Shown here: piece by piece, positions 7,948-17,708 of the stretch
Position numbering within the stretch: position 1 is the stretch's first letter
Layout of the letters: each line of letters starts with the position of its first letter
Assembly (NCBI GenBank): GCA_003243275.1
Contig: QFQR01000001.1
Coordinates: 248,001 to 312,000 of the forward strand
Reading direction: 5' to 3'
DNA: 64,000 nucleotides
Origin: Leifsonia xyli
GTDB lineage: Bacteria > Actinomycetota > Actinomycetes > Actinomycetales > Microbacteriaceae
Position numbers and translations under genes: made by a program
Notes under the pieces: generated by a model
The model's input: only the letters and a program-made list of their open reading frames with translations
Database searches by the model: none
What the model was told of the DNA's origin: nothing

Positions 7948-8213
7948 GAACGGCCCCCGGCGTTTCCGCGGTCGCGACGCACCAGCGCCCCCGGACGTTC
8001 CACGCGCGCACTCGACCCGCCTCCGACATTGTTCGCGATGACCACCGCGAAGTACGGCAGGAAGATCGCCCCCGCGGCCGGGATGAGCAACCACCAGCCC
8101 GGCACGATCAGGCACAGCACGATGCAGATCACGCGGATGCCCATCGCGATGGAGTACTTGAGCATGCGCGAATGCCGCTCCTCGTCCGGTGAGGGCGGGA
8201 GCTCCGTGACCAC
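7944..8213 (-). CDS. DUF3099 membrane protein
   Basis: An 89-residue actinobacterial membrane protein of unknown function. Two adjacent hydrophobic segments (IRVICIVLCLIVPGWWLLIP and AAGAIFLPYFAVVIANNVG) are preceded by RMLKYSIAMG, the usual DUF3099 layout. The C-terminal tail is basic. It uses a GTG start at 8213; a TAGGCT hexamer on this strand lies about 32 bases upstream. It heads a three-gene operon (DUF3099, Cys protein, SURF1) joined by 4-base overlaps, and is divergent from the fabG-like gene. Confidence 0.85.
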   Translation of the reverse strand: MVTELPPSPDEERHSRMLKYSIAMGIRVICIVLCLIVPGWWLLIPAAGAIFLPYFAVVIANNVGGGSSARVERPGALVRRDRGNAGGRS

Positions 8214-8277
8214 ATGGGGATGACTGCGACTGGTGATGCCCCCAGCCTACTTCCGCACGCCGGTAGGCTCCTGAACC

Positions 8278-8985
8278 ATGACCTCACGCACCGTCCTCGT
8301 CACCGGCGGCAACCGCGGCATCGGCTACGCGATCGCCGCAGAGTTCCTCGCCCAGGGCCACCGGGTGGCCGTCACGGCCCGCTCCGGCAACGGACCGGAC
8401 GGCTCGCTCACCGTGCGGGCGGACGTGACCGACGCCGCATCCGTCGACGCCGCATTCACCGAGGTGGAGGAGAAGCTCGGGCCTGTGGAGGTGGTGGTCG
8501 CCAACGCCGGGATCACCCGCGACACGCTCCTGCTGCGCATGAGCGAGGAGGACTTCACCGAGGTCATCGACACCAACCTCTCGGGGGCGTTCCGTGTCGT
8601 GAAGCGCGCCTCCAAGGGGATGCTGAAGGCCCGTTTCGGCCGCGTCATCCTCGTCTCCAGCGTCGTCGGACTGCTCGGCAGCGCCGGCCAGATCAACTAC
8701 GCGGCCTCCAAGTCGGGACTCGTCGGCATCGCCCGCTCCCTGACCCGCGAACTCGGATCGCGCGGCATCACCGCGAACGTCGTCGCGCCCGGCTTCATCG
8801 AGACCGACATGACGGCGGAACTGCCCGAGGAGCAGCAGAAGCAGTACCTGTCGCAGATCCCCGCAGCCCGATTCGCCTCGCCCGTCGAGGTGGCGCGCGT
8901 CATCGCGTGGCTCGCCTCGGATGATGCCGGCTACATCTCGGGCGCGGTCATCCCGGTCGACGGCGGACTCGGCATGGGGCACTGA
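8278..8985 (+). CDS. fabG: 3-oxoacyl-[acyl-carrier-protein] reductase, FabG-like SDR
   Basis: A 235-residue classical short-chain dehydrogenase/reductase. TGGNRGIG near the N-terminus is the NADPH-binding motif, NAG is in VVANAGI, the catalytic Ser is in ILVSSVVG, and Tyr and Lys are in INYAASKSG. The ending GAVIPVDGGLGMGH is typical of the FabG/MabA subgroup, which reduces beta-ketoacyl-ACP in fatty acid elongation. A TAGGCT hexamer at 8264-8269 ends 8 bases before the ATG, consistent with a leaderless message. No other fatty acid gene is adjacent, so another ketoacyl substrate is possible. Confidence 0.85.
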   Translation: MTSRTVLVTGGNRGIGYAIAAEFLAQGHRVAVTARSGNGPDGSLTVRADVTDAASVDAAFTEVEEKLGPVEVVVANAGITRDTLLLRMSEEDFTEVIDTNLSGAFRVVKRASKGMLKARFGRVILVSSVVGLLGSAGQINYAASKSGLVGIARSLTRELGSRGITANVVAPGFIETDMTAELPEEQQKQYLSQIPAARFASPVEVARVIAWLASDDAGYISGAVIPVDGGLGMGH

Positions 8986-9022
8986 GCGGGACCGCCGGCG
9001 ACCGACACGTGCCGAGAGCCGC

Positions 9023-9655
9023 TCAGAGCCCCATGAGCGGCAGCAGCATCGAGAGGTCGCGCTCGTCGAGCAGCACGTCGGCGACATCCCGCACGGGAGC
9101 CTTCGCATCGAAGCCCACCGAGAGGCCCGCGAGCGCCATCATCGGGAGGTCGTTGGCGCCGTCGCCCACCGCGAGCGTCTGCGCGATCGGGATGCCGGCC
9201 GCATCCGCCCACTCCTGAAGCGCCTCCGCCTTCGCTGCGGCGTCGACGATCGGGGGGATCACCCGCCCGCTCAACCGGTCGTCGACGACCTCGAGACGGT
9301 TGGCCCGCCAGTGGTCGAGCCCGAGCCGCTCAGCGAGAGGGTCGATGATCTCGTGAAAACCGCCGGATACGACGGCGACGAGGCCGCCCGCCGCGTGCAC
9401 CGCCTCGACCATCTCCGGCACGCCCCGGGTGACCGTGACACGCGCGCCGACCTCCGCGAACACCGACGCGGGCAACCCCGCGAGGGTCGCCACCCGCTCG
9501 CGCAGGCTCTCGGCGAAGTCGAGCTCGCCGTTCATGGCGCGGAAGGTGACCTCGGCGACCTGCTCGCGCGAGCCCGCGGCATCCGCGAGCAACTCGATCA
9601 CCTCGTCCTCGATGAGCGTGGAGTCGACATCGAGCACGACGAGGAAACGGGCCAT
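9023..9655 (-). CDS. serB: Phosphoserine phosphatase SerB
   Basis: A HAD-superfamily enzyme of 210 residues that hydrolyses phosphoserine to serine. Motif I is DVDSTLIEDE with the nucleophile and general-acid Asp residues. The family box FRAMNGELDFAESLRERV follows, then motif II in VAVVSGGFHEII, a Lys in AAAKAEAL, and motif IV in GDGANDLPMM. The ATG at 9655 is preferred because it begins at the core strand (MARFLVVLDVD) and has GAAGGA upstream. An in-frame GTG at 9727 would add a low-complexity 24-residue extension overlapping glgC. There is no ACT domain, unlike longer actinobacterial SerB. Confidence 0.92.
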   Translation of the reverse strand: MARFLVVLDVDSTLIEDEVIELLADAAGSREQVAEVTFRAMNGELDFAESLRERVATLAGLPASVFAEVGARVTVTRGVPEMVEAVHAAGGLVAVVSGGFHEIIDPLAERLGLDHWRANRLEVVDDRLSGRVIPPIVDAAAKAEALQEWADAAGIPIAQTLAVGDGANDLPMMALAGLSVGFDAKAPVRDVADVLLDERDLSMLLPLMGL

Positions 9656-9710
9656 GGCGGCGGTGGGGTCCTTCGGATGCGGCGGGGCTACGGGCAGAGC
9701 GGGCGGAGCG

Positions 9711-10952
9711 TCACTCGACGCGGACACCCTTGCCGACGACCGTGATGCCCGACTCGGTCACCGTGTAGCCGCGGTTGCGGTCGGCATCGTGATCGACACC
9801 GACGGTGGCCCCGTCCGCGACGACGACGTCCTTGTCGAGGATAGCGCGCTGCACCGTGGCGTTCGCGCCGATCTCGACCCGCTCGAACACCACCGAATCG
9901 GTGACCCGCGCACCCGAGGCGATGGTCACCCACGGCCCCAGCACGACCCGCTCGAGGTGACCTCCGGACACGACGCAGCCGAGCGACACGATCGAGTCGA
10001 TCGCCGTGCCGACCGTGTTCTTCCCGTCGCGCACGAACTTCGCCGGCGGCGAGTTGAGCTGCTGGCTGAAGATCGGCCACGCCTGGTTGTAGAGGTTGAA
10101 GACCGGGAGCGCCGCGATGAGGTCCTGGTGCGCCTCGAAGAACGAGTCGATCGTGCCCACGTCGCGCCAGTAGTACCGGTCGCGGTCGGTGGCACCCGGC
10201 ACCTCGTTGCGGTTCAGGTCGTAGACGGCCGCCTGGCCGCGCGCCACGAAGTCGGGCACGATGTCGCCGCCCATGTCGTGGTTGGAGTCGGCGCGGGCGC
10301 CGTCGCGCTGCACGGCGTCGATCAGCAGGTCGGCGTCGAACACGTAGTTGCCCATCGAGGCCAGGATCTCGCCGGGGGAGTCGGCGAGCCCCACGGCATC
10401 CTTCGGCTTCTCGCGGAAGGCGGCGATCCGGGTCGGGTCCTTCTCGTCGAGCTCGATGACGCCGAACTGGTCGGCGAGCGCGATCGGCTGCCGGATCGCG
10501 GCGACCGTCACGCCCTGACCGGAGTCGATGTGCGCCTGGATCATCTGGCTGAAGTCCATGCGGTACACGTGATCGGCACCGACCACGACCACGATGTCGG
10601 GCTTCTCGTCGCGGATCAGGTTGAGGCTCTGCAGGATCGCGTCGGCCGAGCCCGAGAACCAGCGCTTGCCGAGCCGCTGCTGCGCGGGCACGGATGCCAC
10701 ATAGGCCCCGAGCATCCCCGACAGCCGCCAGGTCTGCGACACGTGCCTGTCGAGCGAGTGCGACTTGTACTGGGTGAGCACGACGATCTGCCGCAGGCCC
10801 GAGTTGATGAGGTTGGAGAGGGCGAAGTCGATGAGCCGGTACCCGCCCGCGAAGGGAACCGCGGGCTTGGCGCGGTCCGCCGTCAGGGGCATCAACCGCT
10901 TGCCCTCTCCACCTGCGAGGACGATCCCGAAGACCTTGGGCGGTGCTGCCAT
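9711..10952 (-). CDS. glgC: Glucose-1-phosphate adenylyltransferase GlgC
   Basis: GlgC makes ADP-glucose from glucose-1-phosphate and ATP for glycogen or maltose-1-phosphate synthesis. The 413 residues show the nucleotidyltransferase opening GIVLAGGEGKRLMPLT, PAVPFAGGYRLIDF, GSADAILQSL, VVVVGADHVYRMD, FREKP and YWRDVGTIDSFFEAH, then a C-terminal left-handed beta-helix of hexapeptide-like repeats. Length and motif order are those of actinobacterial GlgC. It is divergent from glgA with a 47-base gap. TACTGT (complement of 10959-10964) ends 6 bases before the ATG, suggesting leaderless transcription. Confidence 0.96.
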   Translation of the reverse strand: MAAPPKVFGIVLAGGEGKRLMPLTADRAKPAVPFAGGYRLIDFALSNLINSGLRQIVVLTQYKSHSLDRHVSQTWRLSGMLGAYVASVPAQQRLGKRWFSGSADAILQSLNLIRDEKPDIVVVVGADHVYRMDFSQMIQAHIDSGQGVTVAAIRQPIALADQFGVIELDEKDPTRIAAFREKPKDAVGLADSPGEILASMGNYVFDADLLIDAVQRDGARADSNHDMGGDIVPDFVARGQAAVYDLNRNEVPGATDRDRYYWRDVGTIDSFFEAHQDLIAALPVFNLYNQAWPIFSQQLNSPPAKFVRDGKNTVGTAIDSIVSLGCVVSGGHLERVVLGPWVTIASGARVTDSVVFERVEIGANATVQRAILDKDVVVADGATVGVDHDADRNRGYTVTESGITVVGKGVRVE

Positions 10953-10958
10953 GGCACA

Positions 10959-10991
10959 ACAGTAGGACAGGGTGCGGGGGTGTACTAGCGT
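10959..10991. promoter_or_regulatory. Divergent glgC/glgA leaderless promoters
   Basis: Only 47 bases separate the two start codons. TACTGT on the minus strand (10964-10959) ends 6 bases from the glgC ATG, and TAGCGT on the plus strand (10986-10991) ends 8 bases from the glgA ATG. Two back-to-back promoters in so little space make co-regulation likely. Confidence 0.5.
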
Positions 10992-10999
10992 CGACAGGC

Positions 11000-12205
11000 A
11001 TGCGAGTCGATGTTCTGAGCCGTGAGTATCCGCCCGAGGTCTATGGAGGCGCCGGCGTGCACGTCGCCGAACTCGTCGCAGCGCTCCGACGCGACATCGA
11101 TGTCGTCGTGCGCTGCTTCGGGGTGGCGCGCGACGAGCCGCACAGCTACGCCTACCTCGTGCCTCCGCAGTTGACCTCCGCGAACCCGGCGCTCGCCACC
11201 CTCGGCGTCGACCTGCAGATGGCCGAGGATGTCGCCGGCGCCGATCTCGTGCACTCGCACACCTGGTACGCGAACGCAGCCGGACACCTCGCGAAGCTGC
11301 TGCACGGCATCCCGCATGTCGTCACCGCGCACTCCCTGGAGCCGCTGCGCCCGTGGAAGGCCGAGCAGCTCGGCGGCGGCTATCGCGTCTCGAGCTGGAT
11401 CGAGAAGACCGCCTTCGAGGCTGCGGATGCCGTGATCGCGGTGAGCGCCGGGATGCGCGCCGACATCCTGCGCAGCTACCCGGGCATCGACCCGGCACGC
11501 GTGCACGTCGTTCACAACGGCATCGACTTGGAGCGCTGGAAGCCCACCGAGGACGCAGCGGTGCTCGAGCGCCTCGGCATCGACCCCGCGCGCCGCAGCG
11601 TCGTCTTCGTGGGCCGCATCACCCGCCAGAAGGGGCTGCCCTACCTGCTCGCCGCCGCGCGCAGGCTGGATCCGGATGTGCAGCTCGTGCTGTGCGCGGG
11701 CGCCCCGGACACGCCCGAGATCCTCGCCGAGGTGCAGGCAGGGGTGGCACTGCTCCAGGAGGAGCGCGAAGGGGTCGTCTGGATCGAGGAGATGCTGCCG
11801 CAGCACGAACTCGCCGCGGTGCTGTCGTCGGGCACCACCTTCGTGTGCCCGTCCGTCTACGAGCCGCTCGGCATCGTCAACCTCGAGGCGATGGCGTGCG
11901 GACTGCCGGTCGTCGGCACCGCGACGGGTGGCATCCCGGAGGTGGTGGCGGACGGTCTCACCGGGCGGCTGGTGCCGATCGAGCAGTTGGACGACGGCAC
12001 CGGCACCCCGGTCGACCCCGAACGCTTCATCGCCGACCTCGCCGCCGCCCTCACGGACGTGCTCGCGGATCCCGCGACCGCACGGCTCATGGGTGAGGCG
12101 GGGCGCCTGCGTGCGGAGGCCGAGTTCAGCTGGGCGAGCATCGCCGAGCGCACCCGCGCCGTCTACGAGAGCGTGCTCCCGTCCGCCGTGGAGCAGGGCG
12201 ACTAG
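11000..12205 (+). CDS. glgA: Glycogen synthase / alpha-maltose-1-phosphate synthase (GT4)
   Basis: A 401-residue GT4 glycosyltransferase of the actinobacterial GlgA/GlgM type, which uses ADP-glucose either to extend glucan or to form maltose-1-phosphate. N-terminal REYPPEVYGGAGVHV is the donor-binding KxGG-like loop. The C-terminal Rossmann domain has VGRITRQKGLPYLL, VCPSVYEPLGIVNLEAMACG (E-x7-E motif) and GLPVVGTATGGIPEVV. At about 400 residues it resembles mycobacterial GlgM (Rv1212c) more than the roughly 480-residue enterobacterial GlgA. The nearby treS supports the maltose-1-phosphate route. The ATG at 11000 begins at the first beta strand. Confidence 0.92.
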   Translation: MRVDVLSREYPPEVYGGAGVHVAELVAALRRDIDVVVRCFGVARDEPHSYAYLVPPQLTSANPALATLGVDLQMAEDVAGADLVHSHTWYANAAGHLAKLLHGIPHVVTAHSLEPLRPWKAEQLGGGYRVSSWIEKTAFEAADAVIAVSAGMRADILRSYPGIDPARVHVVHNGIDLERWKPTEDAAVLERLGIDPARRSVVFVGRITRQKGLPYLLAAARRLDPDVQLVLCAGAPDTPEILAEVQAGVALLQEEREGVVWIEEMLPQHELAAVLSSGTTFVCPSVYEPLGIVNLEAMACGLPVVGTATGGIPEVVADGLTGRLVPIEQLDDGTGTPVDPERFIADLAAALTDVLADPATARLMGEAGRLRAEAEFSWASIAERTRAVYESVLPSAVEQGD

Positions 12206-12217
12206 GCTGGTCGCATC

Positions 12218-13009
12218 ATGGTGCAGGTGCTGCAGTTCGAGGACGTCTCGGTCGTCCGCGACAGGAACACGATCCTCGACGGGCTGAACTGGACGGTCGA
12301 ATCCGAGCAACGGTGGGTCATCCTCGGCCCGAACGGCGCGGGCAAGACCACGATCCTGAATCTCGCCTCCGCGGCCATGCATCCGAGCTCCGGCACGGCG
12401 CGCGTCCTCGGCGAGCAGCTCGGCCGCGTCGACGTCTTCGAGCTGCGGCCCCGCATCGGCATCGCCTCCACCCCGCACACTCGCCGCATCCCCGCAGATG
12501 AGACCGTCTTCGACGTCGTGCTCACGGCCGCCTACTCGGTGTCGGGGCGGTGGAACGAGCAATACGAGGACGTCGATGTGCGCCGCGCAGAACGCGTCAT
12601 GCGGGAGTGGCGACTCGAGGGCCTGCGCGAACGCCGTTTCGGCACGCTCTCGGACGGTGAGCAGAAGCGCGTGCAGATCGGCCGTGCCGTGATGACCGAC
12701 CCCGAACTGCTGCTGCTCGACGAGCCCGCGGCGAGCCTCGACCTCGGTGCCCGCGAAGAGCTCGTGCGGCTGCTCGGCGACTACGCCTCCACCCCGGATG
12801 CGCCGGGCATGATCATGGTCACCCACCACGTCGAGGAGATCCCGGCGGGCTTCACCCACGCTCTCCTGCTGGCGGGAGGTCGCATCCACGCGGCCGGTCC
12901 GATCGCCGAGATCATCACGGGGGAGCGGCTCTCCGAGGCCTTCGGGCTGCCGCTCGTGGTGTCGACGAGCGAAGACGGGCGATTCGCCGCGCGTGCGCGC
13001 TGGAGCTAG
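12218..13009 (+). CDS. Orphan ABC transporter ATP-binding protein (ModF/YlmA-like)
   Basis: A 263-residue single ABC ATPase with Walker A (GPNGAGKTT), a divergent signature (TLSDGEQKRVQIGRAVM, Asp where Gly is usual), Walker B (LLLLDEPAASLDLG) and switch His (VTHHVEEIP). The FGTLSDGEQKRV and EIPAGFTHALLL phrases are typical of the ModF/YlmA-like group, whose members lack partner permeases. No permease is adjacent, so the substrate is unknown and a non-transport role is possible. It starts 12 bases after glgA, with TAGGCT at 12203-12208 overlapping the glgA stop and ending 9 bases before the ATG. Confidence 0.85.
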   Translation: MVQVLQFEDVSVVRDRNTILDGLNWTVESEQRWVILGPNGAGKTTILNLASAAMHPSSGTARVLGEQLGRVDVFELRPRIGIASTPHTRRIPADETVFDVVLTAAYSVSGRWNEQYEDVDVRRAERVMREWRLEGLRERRFGTLSDGEQKRVQIGRAVMTDPELLLLDEPAASLDLGAREELVRLLGDYASTPDAPGMIMVTHHVEEIPAGFTHALLLAGGRIHAAGPIAEIITGERLSEAFGLPLVVSTSEDGRFAARARWS

Positions 13010-13020
13010 CACCCGTCTGC

Positions 13021-13091
13021 TAGACTCGACAGTCGGCCCATCGGGCCCACCAACTTTCCCGTTTTCGAATCATCTCCGACTGAGGTACCTC
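13021..13091 (+). promoter_or_regulatory. rpmE2 promoter and leader with hairpin and palindrome
   Basis: TAGACT at 13021-13026 is a likely -10 box. The leader holds a small hairpin, GGCCC at 13035-13039 pairing with GGGCC at 13043-13047. Just before and into the start codon is the perfect palindrome TGAGGTACCTCA (13081-13092). Zn-independent L31 genes are commonly Zur-controlled in actinobacteria, but this palindrome does not match a Zur box convincingly. Confidence 0.4.
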
Positions 13092-13340
13092 ATGAAGACC
13101 GACATCCACCCCGACTACCAGGCGATCGTCTTCCGCGATCTGGCGAGCGGTGAGACCTTCCTCACCCGCTCGACCCTCACGAGCGACAAGACCATCGAGC
13201 TGGACGGCGAGACCTACCCGGTCGTGGACGTCGAGATCTCCTCCGCCTCGCACCCGTTCTACACGGGCAAGCAGCGCATCATGGACAGCGCCGGCCGCGT
13301 CGAGAAGTTCAACACGCGCTACAAGGGTTTCGGCAAGTAG
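13092..13340 (+). CDS. rpmE2: 50S ribosomal protein L31 type B
   Basis: An 82-residue ribosomal protein L31 of the type B, cysteine-free class. It opens MKTDIHPDYQAIVFRDLASG, and the C-terminal SHPFYTGKQRIMDSAGRVEKFN box is diagnostic. It lacks the CxxC Zn-ribbon cysteines of type A L31, so it can replace the Zn-binding form under zinc limitation where both exist. The ATG follows a palindrome, and a strong 17-bp stem terminator lies 15 bases after the stop. It is a single-gene unit with its own TAGACT -10 box. Confidence 0.96.
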   Translation: MKTDIHPDYQAIVFRDLASGETFLTRSTLTSDKTIELDGETYPVVDVEISSASHPFYTGKQRIMDSAGRVEKFNTRYKGFGK

Positions 13341-13355
13341 CCTTCGGTTCACCTG

Positions 13356-13393
13356 CGCATCAGGGCCCCGTCTTCGGACGGGGCCCTGATGCG
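13356..13393 (+). terminator. Stem-loop terminator of rpmE2
   Basis: A perfect 17-bp stem (13356-13372 with 13377-13393) closed by the stable tetraloop TTCG. It is followed by TTTAGG, so the T tract is short, as is usual in high-G+C actinobacteria. Confidence 0.88.
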
Positions 13394-13408
13394 TTTAGGG
13401 GTGGGGGG

Positions 13409-13515
13409 GATTTCGATACGCCCGCTGCGCGGGCTACTCAATCAGCGGGGGCGGCGGGCTGCGCGGGGGGCCGTAGCCCGCTGGTTGAGTAGCGCCGCAG
13501 GCGCGTATCGAAACC
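13409..13515. repeat. Interspersed palindromic repeat, copy 1
   Basis: About 107 bases with outer arms GATTTCGATACG on the left and CGTATCGAAACC on the right. Each arm carries an inner element: CCCGCTGCGCGGGCTACTCA on the left and GGTTGAGTAGCGCCGCAGGC on the right. The whole can fold into a long imperfect cruciform. Copy 2 at 26650-26776 shares both ends almost exactly with a different middle. Both copies sit between genes, next to an exonuclease-Nudix gene here and after dinB there. It behaves like a REP/BIME-type dispersed element. No coding potential was seen. Confidence 0.8.
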
Positions 13516-13525
13516 GCGCCGCGCC

Positions 13526-14968
13526 TCAGAACCCGAAGGTCTGCGCGCGACGACGCTCCCAGAGCGGCAGCAGCTCGTCGCGCGTGAGCGGCGCGACCTC
13601 GACGCCGTCGAGATCCAGATCCGGGTCGTCCACCCAGAGCAGCTCCTCGATCTCGCCCGAGGCGGTCACCTCGCGCTCGATCGCCATCGCGAAGACGGCC
13701 GCGAGCACGATGGTGTCCTCCTCGTTGGCCGCGGCGGCGCGGAAGAGTCCCAGATACTCGGCGGAGGTGACGTCGAGCGCCACCCCGATCTCCTCGGCGA
13801 GCTCCCGGGTGAGCGCGTCGATCGCGCTCTCGCCCTCCTCGATCTTGCCGCCCGGCTGCATGAAACGGGTCGTGCCCGCCTTGCGCACCAGCAGGGTGCG
13901 GCCGTCGGCATCCGTCACGATCGCCGCCGCGACCCGCAGCACCGCCGGGCGGGAGCCGCCGCGGACGGGAAGCTCCTCATCCGGCTGCTCCAGCACGTCC
14001 GGCGTGTCGGCGGTGTCGTCCTGCGGGGCCACCTCGGGATGCGGCGGATGCGGCACGGGAGGCGTCTCGGCGAGCAACGGCGGCTGCGACTCCGGCACGA
14101 GCCCGGGGACGGCGTCACGCGCATCAGGCGGACCCGCCACGATCGCTCGCGGCACCTCCGGCGGCGCCGCGAGCTGCAGACCGAGCGGACGGCTGAAGTC
14201 GATCACCGGCACACGGCCGATCCGCGGCTCCAGCGGGGGGATCGGCTGCGTGTCGCGATAGGCACCCGGATGCGCCGGATACTTCACCGGCCACGCGGTC
14301 GACGCCGTGAAGGTCTCGTCGCCCTTGCGCCGTCGCATGTAGTCCTGGAACCGGCGCGCCTGCTCCGCGTACCAGATCTCCTGACGCCCGTGCAGGTCGG
14401 CGACGGGGATGTCGAGCTCGGCCGGGCGAGCCGCGAGGAGTGCCTGTGCGACGCGGCCCGCGGCGATCGCATCCGCTCCCGCATCGTGGGCGTCGTCGAG
14501 CGCGACCCCGTAGTGGGCGGCCGCCGCCTCCAGGGTGCGCTTGCCCTTGCGGTAGGTGTCGACCTGCTTGTCGAGCACGAGCGGATCGACCACGGGGCCC
14601 GGGTCGAGCAGCGGATCGAGCTCGTTGCGTCGGCACTCCCGGTCGAGCAGCGAGAGGTCGTAGGGGGCGTTGTAGATGACCACAGGAACCCCCACCGCGA
14701 ACAGCGTGCGCAGGGTCTGCGAGATCTCGGCCACGACGAGGGCCGTCTCGCGCCCCTCGGCGCGGGCACGCTCGGTCGTGATGCCGTGCACGGCGGCCGC
14801 GGCCTCCGGGATCTCGATCCCGGGGTCGGCGATCCAGTCCCAACGCTGCACGACGTCGCCCGCGGCATCGAGCACCGCGATGCACGCCGTGACGATGCGC
14901 GCGGTCTCCACATCGACGCCGGTGGTCTCGAGGTCGAACACACCCAGGCGATCGGCCCAACTGGTCAT
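13526..14968 (-). CDS. DEDDh 3'-5' exonuclease fused to a Nudix hydrolase
   Basis: A 480-residue two-domain protein. Residues about 1-190 are a DnaQ-like exonuclease: FDLETTG (DxE), YNAPYDLSLL and AHDAGAD (HxAxxD) supply the DEDDh metal ligands. A Pro-rich linker of roughly 100 residues follows. Residues about 345-480 are a Nudix hydrolase whose box runs from GGKIEEGESAIDAL to RELAEEIGV, a complete GX5EX7REUXEEXGU. The frame is uninterrupted, so the fusion is real unless there is an assembly error. Joint removal of misincorporated and oxidised nucleotides is inferred. TAGGCT (complement of 14975-14980) ends 6 bases before the ATG. Confidence 0.9.
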   Translation of the reverse strand: MTSWADRLGVFDLETTGVDVETARIVTACIAVLDAAGDVVQRWDWIADPGIEIPEAAAAVHGITTERARAEGRETALVVAEISQTLRTLFAVGVPVVIYNAPYDLSLLDRECRRNELDPLLDPGPVVDPLVLDKQVDTYRKGKRTLEAAAAHYGVALDDAHDAGADAIAAGRVAQALLAARPAELDIPVADLHGRQEIWYAEQARRFQDYMRRRKGDETFTASTAWPVKYPAHPGAYRDTQPIPPLEPRIGRVPVIDFSRPLGLQLAAPPEVPRAIVAGPPDARDAVPGLVPESQPPLLAETPPVPHPPHPEVAPQDDTADTPDVLEQPDEELPVRGGSRPAVLRVAAAIVTDADGRTLLVRKAGTTRFMQPGGKIEEGESAIDALTRELAEEIGVALDVTSAEYLGLFRAAAANEEDTIVLAAVFAMAIEREVTASGEIEELLWVDDPDLDLDGVEVAPLTRDELLPLWERRRAQTFGF

Positions 14969-14974
14969 GGCCGA

Positions 14975-14980
14975 AGCCTA
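14975..14980 (-). promoter_or_regulatory. -10 hexamer TAGGCT of the exonuclease-Nudix gene
   Basis: The hexamer reads TAGGCT on the minus strand and ends 6 bases before the ATG at 14968. This indicates a leaderless transcript separate from the upstream treS message. Confidence 0.5.
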
Positions 14981-15000
14981 GGGCCGTCGCCCGACGCGGA

Positions 15001-16728
<1,728 letters not shown>

Positions 16729-16765
16729 CGTCCGAGTCTGTCACCGGATGCCAGGGCGGCGCGCC

Positions 16766-16771
16766 TAGAAT
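16766..16771 (+). promoter_or_regulatory. -10 hexamer TAGAAT of the alpha/beta hydrolase gene
   Basis: TAGAAT ends 7 bases before the ATG at 16779, placing the predicted transcript start next to the start codon. It lies in the 50-base gap shared with the divergent treS. Confidence 0.5.
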
Positions 16772-16778
16772 CGCAGGA

Positions 16779-17708
16779 ATGTCCGTCCCCACCCCGCACG
16801 CCGCGTCGCTCGCCCGCATCCCGGTGCGTGAACGCGAGCTCGAGATCCTCGGTTCGCGCACCCGCTTCTGGGACTACGGTCCGGAGGATGCGGCGGACGT
16901 GGTGGTGCTGACCCACGGGTACCGGGGCGACCACCACGGGCTGGAGCCCGTCGTCGCGGAGCTCGACGGCATCCGCATCATCAGCCCCGATCTGCCCGGG
17001 TTCGGGGCCTCCACGCCGCTCACCGGGGCACCGCATTCGATCGCCGGCTACGGACGCTGGCTCGCGGCCTTCATCGCGGCGCTCGAGCTGCCCGCTCCGC
17101 CCGTCGTGCTCGGTCATTCCTTCGGCTCGATGGTCACCTCGCACGCGATCGCGGAGGGGATGCCTGCACGTGCCCTCATCCTGGTGAACCCGATCACGAC
17201 CGACCCGAAGGTCGCCGCGGGGCGGGGGATCACCGCCGCCACCCGCGCCTTCTACGGCGTCACCCGGGCGATGCCCGCGCCCGTGGCGCGACTCTGGCTC
17301 GGCAACTGGGTCATCGTGCAGTTCATGAGCATGAGCCTCGTGCAGACGCCAGATCCGACCCTGCGTCGCTGGATCCATGAGGAGCATCACCGCTACTTCA
17401 ACGGCTTCTCCGACCCGCGCACCGTCACGGAGGCGTTCGCCGCCTCGATCAGCACGGATGTGCGCGCCGCCGCCTCGCGCGTGTCGGTGCCGACCGTGCT
17501 GATCGCCGGGGAGCGCGATCGCATCGCGCCGCTGTCCGGCCAGCGAAGCGCCGTCGAGCTGTTCCCGGATGCGCGGCTCGTCGTCGCCCCCGCCACCGGG
17601 CACCTCGCGCACTACGAGACCCCGGGGTTCCTCGCGGATGCCATCCGCGGCTTCCTGGCGGAGCTTCCTGCGCCCGCCGGCCCGGCATCCGGAGACGCCG
17701 CGCGATGA
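16779..17708 (+). CDS. Alpha/beta hydrolase
   Basis: A 309-residue alpha/beta-hydrolase fold protein. The oxyanion strand is VVVLTHGYRGDHHG, the nucleophile elbow is GHSFGSM, the acid is likely Asp in LIAGERDRIAPL, and the catalytic His is in PATGHLAHYE. The cap region has FYGVTRAMPAPVARLWLGNW. The substrate cannot be deduced. The stop overlaps the ATG of the glycosyltransferase, so the two are co-translated, hinting at a shared cell-envelope or lipid role (inference). A leaderless TAGAAT promoter lies just upstream. Confidence 0.85.
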   Translation: MSVPTPHAASLARIPVRERELEILGSRTRFWDYGPEDAADVVVLTHGYRGDHHGLEPVVAELDGIRIISPDLPGFGASTPLTGAPHSIAGYGRWLAAFIAALELPAPPVVLGHSFGSMVTSHAIAEGMPARALILVNPITTDPKVAAGRGITAATRAFYGVTRAMPAPVARLWLGNWVIVQFMSMSLVQTPDPTLRRWIHEEHHRYFNGFSDPRTVTEAFAASISTDVRAAASRVSVPTVLIAGERDRIAPLSGQRSAVELFPDARLVVAPATGHLAHYETPGFLADAIRGFLAELPAPAGPASGDAAR

